From Phialocephala subalpina (taxonomy: Eukaryota > Ascomycota > Leotiomycetes > Helotiales > Mollisiaceae), in assembly GCA_900073065.1 (NCBI GenBank), contig FJOG01000037.1, positions 442,849 through 506,848 of the forward strand: 64,000 nt of DNA. The letters run 5' to 3'. Position 1 is the stretch's first letter. Each line of letters starts with the position of its first letter. The translations under genes and the position numbers were made by a program. Below, one piece after another: positions 58,217 through 64,000 of the stretch. The notes under the pieces are model-generated. The model worked only from the letters and a program-made list of their open reading frames with translations, ran no database searches and was not told the DNA's origin.

Positions 58217-60534
58217 ATGTCCTCCGCAAAAAAGGTGATTTACCTAGGCTCAAGTCCTTCGTATCTTCACATACTTACAAGAAACAGAAGACTCTCCGCA
58301 AGAGAAAGGCTGAAGCCGAACCAGAAGCAAGCACACCAGACAAAATGAATCTCTTCAAACGAACCCGCAGCGTCGCAGCTGCCAAAACCCCAGCAAAAGA
58401 CATCGACCTCCCCACGCCCCCGGACTCAACTGCCGACAGCGCGAGTGAAATCCTCGCCGCCGCCTTCTCCGGCAAAGACCCCGAATTCGGCACCTCTGCC
58501 AACGTAAAAGTCTTCTACGAAGGCAAAAACAGCCATCCAGGCCACTACAACTGGGTCGAAACACCACCCAAACAACTCAACGAGAAAATCGCACGAGCAA
58601 ACAACCGAGTCGCGATCAAGATCTTCAAGATCAAGGATCATGAACAACCTACTATCTCGGGGAAGACCCCGTTGAAAATCCATTCAATTGAGATCCAGAG
58701 CGCCATGTTGGTTGCTGCTCTCAAGGACATTGTGAAGGATGAGGGCATGTATCTTGAGACTACCGAGCCGGCGAAGTTTCAGGAACCGTTTAAGCCGTTG
58801 TTCTTTTGCTATGATAAGATTATGGCTCTATACGGGAAGACGAAATCTGGGGGCGTCTTGAAGCAGCATATGACGCTTCTTGTCCAAGTCATGGATGAGA
58901 TGTTTGGGAGTTTCATGACGCATTTGAAGCATTTGAATGCAAGTGGACTTATCTCGTATAAGTTAGCTTGGACATATTTTCGGAAGGATGCGATGCTTTT
59001 TTGTCCGAGTAAGGATGCGGAGAGGATTTTTAGGGTGGTCGCGACGAGTTATCAGTGTCAGCCGCCAGGTAATCCACATTTGCTGATTAATTGCGAGGAG
59101 ATTGCTTTTGATGGGGAGACGTTTGCTTGGAAGCCTGCTTCGCAGCAGATTCCGATGTTTGGTGGCAATCTTCCGGTTACGGAGTTGCCGGTGTATCCTC
59201 TGAGCTTTCATGAGGATCCTGAGGCTGTGAAGGAGAGGTTGACTGTCAGGGCCAAGAAGGCGTTGGAATATCAAGAACTCACGTACTGTGAGTACACTGG
59301 TGTCGGTCTCTTGAAGACGCAATGCGGATTCCAGAGGCACAATGTAAGTCTTGACCTTCGACCGAGGACGAATGAACTCCACTCACAATTTATCAACAGG
59401 TAAATTCCCGCATCTTGATCGACTACTTCGGTTACAAGAAGCATTTCGAGGGTCTCGCAAGGAACGACAACAACACAGTCCGTCGTGGTCGCGGTCGTGG
59501 TAACAGCAACAACAGTGCTCAGAATCTACCAAATGGCGAACCGGCTCCGAGAGAGAATATGTACGTTGAGACCCTGCCTGTGGAGAAGCAGGAGGAAAAC
59601 AAGAAAGAGATGCTTGGGAAGCGATACGATGACCTTGTCTTCGTCTCTCCACTCCTGGAAGGCTTCGCTCTCAAGAACAAGCAATGGTGTATGTTCCCTC
59701 CTTCGACATTCTTAACAACATACTGACGAAAGAAAAGTGAACTTCTACGTCGATGACATCAAGCCCGTCGTTTGGAACGATGAAGCTTACGGACATTTGG
59801 TCTACCCAGAAGAACAGAAAGACCTGGTCCTCACCTTCGTCGATAACCACCAACGCTTGAAGGCGCGCGTCGATGATGTGATCATGGGCAAAGGCCAAGG
59901 ACTCATCCTCCTCTTGTCCGGTCCTCCTGGCACTGGAAAAACTCTCACCGCAGAAGCAGTTGCTGACAAAACTCGACGACCACTCTACTATCTCCAAGCC
60001 GAGGATCTTGGAACCGATGCGGGCAGACTTGGTCCAAAGATCAAGAAAGTGTTCGAGATGGCGACGGAATGGGATGCTGTCATCCTCCTCGACGAAGCAG
60101 ACGTCTTCATGGCAGAACGCGACCCCGGAGACATCGCACGCAACGAACTGGTCTCCATCTTCCTCCGCGAGCTAGAATATTTCAAAGGCATCATCTTCCT
60201 GACCACCAACCTCTACTCCACGATCGACGCAGCGTTCCGATCTCGAGTCAACATCCACCTTGTCTTCAAAGCCCTACCTGCTTCTTCCAGGTTGCTTCTT
60301 TGGAAGAAATTCTTGGACAGACTCCCAGGAGGTGATGCAGTGGGGAAGGAGTTGAAAGAGGGTGATGTGGAGGAGTTGGCGAAGTGGGAGTTGAATGGGA
60401 GGGAGATTAAGAATGCGATTAAGACGGTCAGGACTTGGTGTGTTTGTAAGGAGTTTGAGATGAATTTGGCGAGGTTGGAGGCGGGTATTAAGGTTACTGC
60501 TCCGAGTGCTGCGAAGGTTGAGGAGGTGGATTGA
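58217..60534 (+). CDS. AAA ATPase with DUF7025-type N-terminal region
   Basis: Exons 58217-58234, 58282-59343, 59400-59688 and 59738-60534 total 2166 nt (721 residues). The first exon is only 18 nt (MSSAKK) and its acceptor could lie 6 nt further on. A basic N-terminus (KTLRKRKAEAEP) is followed by a region with PLFFCYDKIMALY and a beta-rich domain typical of fungal AAA proteins of this group. An RG-rich linker (RRGRGRGNSNN) precedes the ATPase core: Walker A GPPGTGKT, Walker B AVILLDEADVF, sensor 1 GIIFLTTN, and arginine residues in FRSRVN. Cellular role unknown; probably a protein remodeller. Confidence 0.92.
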
Positions 60535-61075
60535 AGGATTTGAGGGGGACGAGATATTGTCTTCCTTTTGTTTCATGGCCCGCACATCCCTGAATTCTTG
60601 GTGTTCCCTTCCCTTCCCTTACCTTCTCGTTCGTTTTTGGCGTTTCGATCTCGAGTCCTTAGCGGCGAATACAGAAATAGCAATAATCCTACCAAAAAAT
60701 ATCTTCACCGTCTCTTTGCAGCTTTAATGCATCAATTCAGCGAAGCAGGACTAATCCTAGAAGTATTTGTCCAGAGTGGCTGACATGGTTGGAAATATTT
60801 GTAGTCTCGAAGCTGATAGGGTAAGATCTCGGGGAGAAGTGCGAGATGCGCGATATTTGCCACCGTCAATCGGCCCCTCCCTCACTTTATGGGTTGTGCA
60901 CGCGAGCAGTTTCCCAGAGCGGTAAAGATTCTCGACTCCAGTCTCCGCAAACGGCCATGCAGAGTCATATCGTGCATCTCGAATTTTGAACGTCATCTCT
61001 TGTTTACTTCATAAGCAGAGCATTGCCCACTTGCTTGTTGGAATTTCAGCTTATCCAAAGTTGAACTCAATCACA
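60535..61075. other. Intergenic
   Basis: Promoter of the MFS gene. No gene seen. Confidence 0.4.
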
Positions 61076-62526
61076 ATGTCACAGACTGAGAGTATTTCCC
61101 TTCGCGACCACGAGTCGCTACCTTCACGAATCAGCGAGCGAGAGCTCAACAACACCAATGAAGATCCATCCAGCCTCGAACAAGCAGATTCGAGGCAGGT
61201 GGAATCAAACAGAACAAGAGCATGCGTTCTCGTCGGCAACGGAATATTGCAGCTGCCGATCTGGGGTATACTGTTTGCTATGCCTCGCTTTCAAATCTAC
61301 TCACACATGCAGGTTTCGCAATGAGTTATGGTGTGTTCCAGGAATACTACTCCAGCAACTGGACGCTCCAAGGCAGCCAGTCAACCACCGGTATCATTGG
61401 AACAACATCGAATGGAGTCATGTACTTGAGCATGCCATTCCTCTTCGCGCTCTTCACGAAACGATGGGCTCGTTGGCGCCAGACTGCAGCTCTTTGCGGG
61501 GCTGTGCTCGCGTGCCTCAGCTTCTTGCTTTCCTCCTTCAGCACCCAAGTCTGGCATTTGGTCGCTACTCAGGGTGTCATGTCAGCCTTTGGCTGTGCCC
61601 TCATCTACAGTCCGACGACACTCTCTCTTGGGGAATGGTTCAACACCAGCAATCGAGCCTTAGCATACGGGGTTATATTCTCTTGCAAAAACATCGTCGG
61701 ATCAACGTGTCCCTTCCTCTTTCGCGGCCTTATCAACCAATACGGCTTCCGCATGGCTTTGAGAATTTTCACCGCTATCGTAGCCGGAACCAGCGTCCTT
61801 GGAGTATTCCTCGTCCCAGCTCACCCCTCCAGCGTATCTCCAAACTCTCATCGCTCACGAAAGGTTCCCTGGAACTTCCTCAAGCATCAAACTTTCTACA
61901 TCTACAGCGTCGCCATCATACTCCAGTCCGCTGGGTACGGTATCCCACAAACATACCTCAACACCTACGCCCACGACATCACTTTCCTGTCCCAAACCTC
62001 GGCCACGCTGCTGTTAACACTGTTCAACATCCCCGGTATCGCGTCATCCTCCTTCTTCGGCTGGCTATCAGACAACAAACACTTCCGCCTCTCAACTTCA
62101 ACCGTAACATCCATCTCCGCCATCTCATCCGCCCTCTCCACTTTCCTCCTCTGGGGCCTCACCTCTCCCGGCTCCATGGCCCTGCTAGTCCTCTTCTCCA
62201 TCACTTTCGGCTTCTTCGCAGGCGGTTACTCGGCGACATGGGGAGGTGTAATAAATGAGTTGGAGAAGGAAGCGAGGGATAGTAATGAGGCGATTGATGC
62301 GGGGATGGTGTATGGGATGTTGAATGGGGCGAGGGGGATCGGGTATGTGAGTGGGGGGTTGGCGGGGGTGCCGTTGTTGAAGGCGGGGATGGGAGTGGAG
62401 TTGGGAAGGTTTGGGTATGGGACGACTTATGGGCCGTTGATTGTTTTTACGGGGTTGAGTACGATATTTGGTGGGTGGGGGTTGTTGTGGAGGTTGAAGT
62501 GGAGGAAGTTGTTGCACTTGGTATGA
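61076..62526 (+). CDS. MFS transporter, monocarboxylate (MCT)-like
   Basis: Exons 61076-61265 and 61313-62526 total 1404 nt (467 residues). The splice joins NGILQLPIWG to FAMSYGVFQEYYSS, restoring helix 1 and the GVFQEYY motif of fungal MCT-like proteins. Next come GIIGTTSNGVMYLSMP, ALIYSPTTLSLGEWF and a second half with GIASSSFFGWLSDN. The N-terminal tail is acidic and Ser-rich. Substrate unknown; members move monocarboxylates or small metabolites. The first 63 residues depend on the spliced exon. Confidence 0.9.
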
Positions 62527-63040
62527 GGCGTCGCTTGCTTTGGAACGTTGGGCATTTCTTGCTGAACTCAAAGGCTGTGTCTCTGTGGACATTGAGAGAA
62601 GGCAGAGGTTCGGAAGTCATTACCGAGCTGAAGCGGGCAAGGGTGAGTTGAAGAACTTGATGAATATCTGGCAGTAAGTAACACACGGAGAGCAATACAC
62701 GAAGAAACGAGGCAAAGTCAAAGAAACGGATCTATGATTCGAATATCACGCACAGACATTTGACAGCAAGATTTTTTGCTGCACATCACAACTCCTTCCC
62801 AACCGGGTCTCAGTGGCCATCCAATTGGGTCAAGAGGAGGTCCATCTCTTCTTTGCCAGGAAACATTTATTGCACACCAAACCACCCGCTTGAGTCAGCA
62901 CAGAGATACGGAGAGCCGGACGTGTTTTAGTTGAGGTTTGATAGAGTACCTGTCAGCTTGACTAACCTTGCTTTTTATTGCGTTTCGCAGCAACCACCGT
63001 TCAGGTCGACTTCGAGAGAGTTTCTCAGTTTTAAATTCAC
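62527..63040. other. Intergenic
   Basis: 3' flank of the MFS gene, normal base composition, no gene seen. Confidence 0.45.
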
Positions 63041-64000
63041 GAGGAAAGCGACCGCCTCGAATATAAACCCCGTCCGATACCTAGGTTAGACGTTATCTTG
63101 TTTCTAAGAGCTTATATACGCTGGCGTTAATAACTCGTTCTTGCGTACATATATACTCCTTCGGAAACCAGTCCTCTAGCTTACTATTTAGCCTCCCTAC
63201 TATCTTTAATGTAGTAATCATTTTTCTCCCGAAGATTATCAACCCAAGTATTACTTTATATAACCACGCGTTTACTATCCCCTTTTTATTATACTTTATC
63301 GAAATTTATTTTCTAGGATTTATTATAAACTTTTTTATATTTTTAAATAATATAATTTTTATAAAAATATATTCTATTAAACTTAAATTTAATTTGCTTA
63401 TAAAAAGCATTATATTTATTATAAATCCTAAGTTATTTAATTATAAAAAAAGAATTCGAATTTTTTTTCGAATTTTTTTTTTCGTTTTAATTATTAAAAT
63501 CGAATATTATTAATAATATTCTTTTAAAATAATAATTAAATAAATAATTACTTTTAATATTATTAATTATATTAAATTTATTAAATTTTTTCTTTTTCGG
63601 ATTATATTATCCTATTTTATATTATTAATAAAATTAATTCTTTTTTAAATATTAAATAATATATTCGCAATTTTATTTATTTATTAAATATTATAATTTT
63701 AATTTATTTAATTTCGGAAATTTTTTTTTAAATTATTAAAAGTTTATTATTTCGTGAATTAAAAATAATTTAATATAAATTCATAATATAAATAATAAAT
63801 AAATAATTAGGATTTTTTATTATATTAATATTTTTAATAATTATATATATATTAATAAAATAATTATAAAAATGAATTTAAAATATAAATAATAAAATAA
63901 TATAATTAAATTATTTTCTTTTAATAAATTATTATATTATAAATATATTTATCGAATTTATATTTCTATATAAAAAGAATATTAATAATTTTATATATTC
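63041..64000. repeat. AT-rich block, probably RIP-degraded repeat DNA
   Basis: The change is abrupt near 63,040-63,300. Beyond it the sequence is almost only A and T (TTATTAAAT-type words), dense in stops in all frames. It mirrors the block at 600-1260. No recognisable transposon domain survives. Confidence 0.75.

Noticed and set aside
61158..62258. 366-codon plus-strand frame
   Set aside because: Out-of-frame shadow of the MCT-like transporter; His/Arg/Ser-rich and without domains.
1..64000. tRNA, rRNA and CRISPR features
   Set aside because: I looked for tRNA arm signatures and regularly spaced repeats and saw none that hold. A tRNAscan or Infernal run would be decisive.

Overview
The window reads as nuclear DNA of a filamentous ascomycete (Pezizomycotina; Leotiomycetes would fit, but I cannot prove the class). 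The reasons are many 45-70 nt GT-AG introns, a HET-domain gene, a fungal STAND-type N-terminal domain with an ankyrin repeat, a Zn2Cys6 regulator, a deuterolysin, an RTA1-family protein, and very AT-rich blocks with TpA-rich sequence and C-to-T type decay (RIP-like) at both ends and in one internal transposon. Gene models were spliced by eye. In almost every intact model the summed exon length is a multiple of three and the joined protein matches its family.

Layout. 1-1.9 kb: a short inverted-repeat element and an AT-rich block. 1.9-16 kb: a deuterolysin, a 1972-residue ZNFX1-like helicase with CCCH, NF-X1 and RZ zinc fingers, an epimerase/SDR with an apparent frameshift, a fungal membrane protein and a decayed NAD(P)-binding gene. 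16.8-31 kb: an ankyrin/STAND-N protein, a maltose-type sugar transporter, a tandem pair of small secreted proteins (first copy broken), an MPDU1 homologue and a CorA-like two-TM protein. Two mutated fragments of the CorA-like gene lie 1.2 kb and 10 kb away from it.

31-47.7 kb is the most interesting part: a probable catabolic cluster for a carboxylated or aromatic-derived acid. It holds a JEN1-like carboxylate transporter, a lactonase-type amidohydrolase, a DUF1932 dehydrogenase, a maleylacetate reductase-type Fe-ADH, a Zn2Cys6 factor, a class II aldolase, a quinone oxidoreductase and a fumarate-reductase-like flavoprotein. Several genes are divergently paired, and the shared intergenic regions carry CCCCGC-centred motifs. 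No ring-cleaving dioxygenase is present. Inside the cluster, a secreted double-psi beta-barrel gene has been split by a 556-bp hAT-type MITE with an 8-bp target duplication.

48.5-62.5 kb: rhamnogalacturonan acetylesterase, a damaged RTA1 gene, an SDR, an amino-acid/GABA-type permease, a HET protein, an AAA ATPase and an MCT-like MFS transporter. From about 63.04 kb to the end the sequence is AT-rich and apparently gene-free. I found no convincing tRNA, rRNA or CRISPR array.
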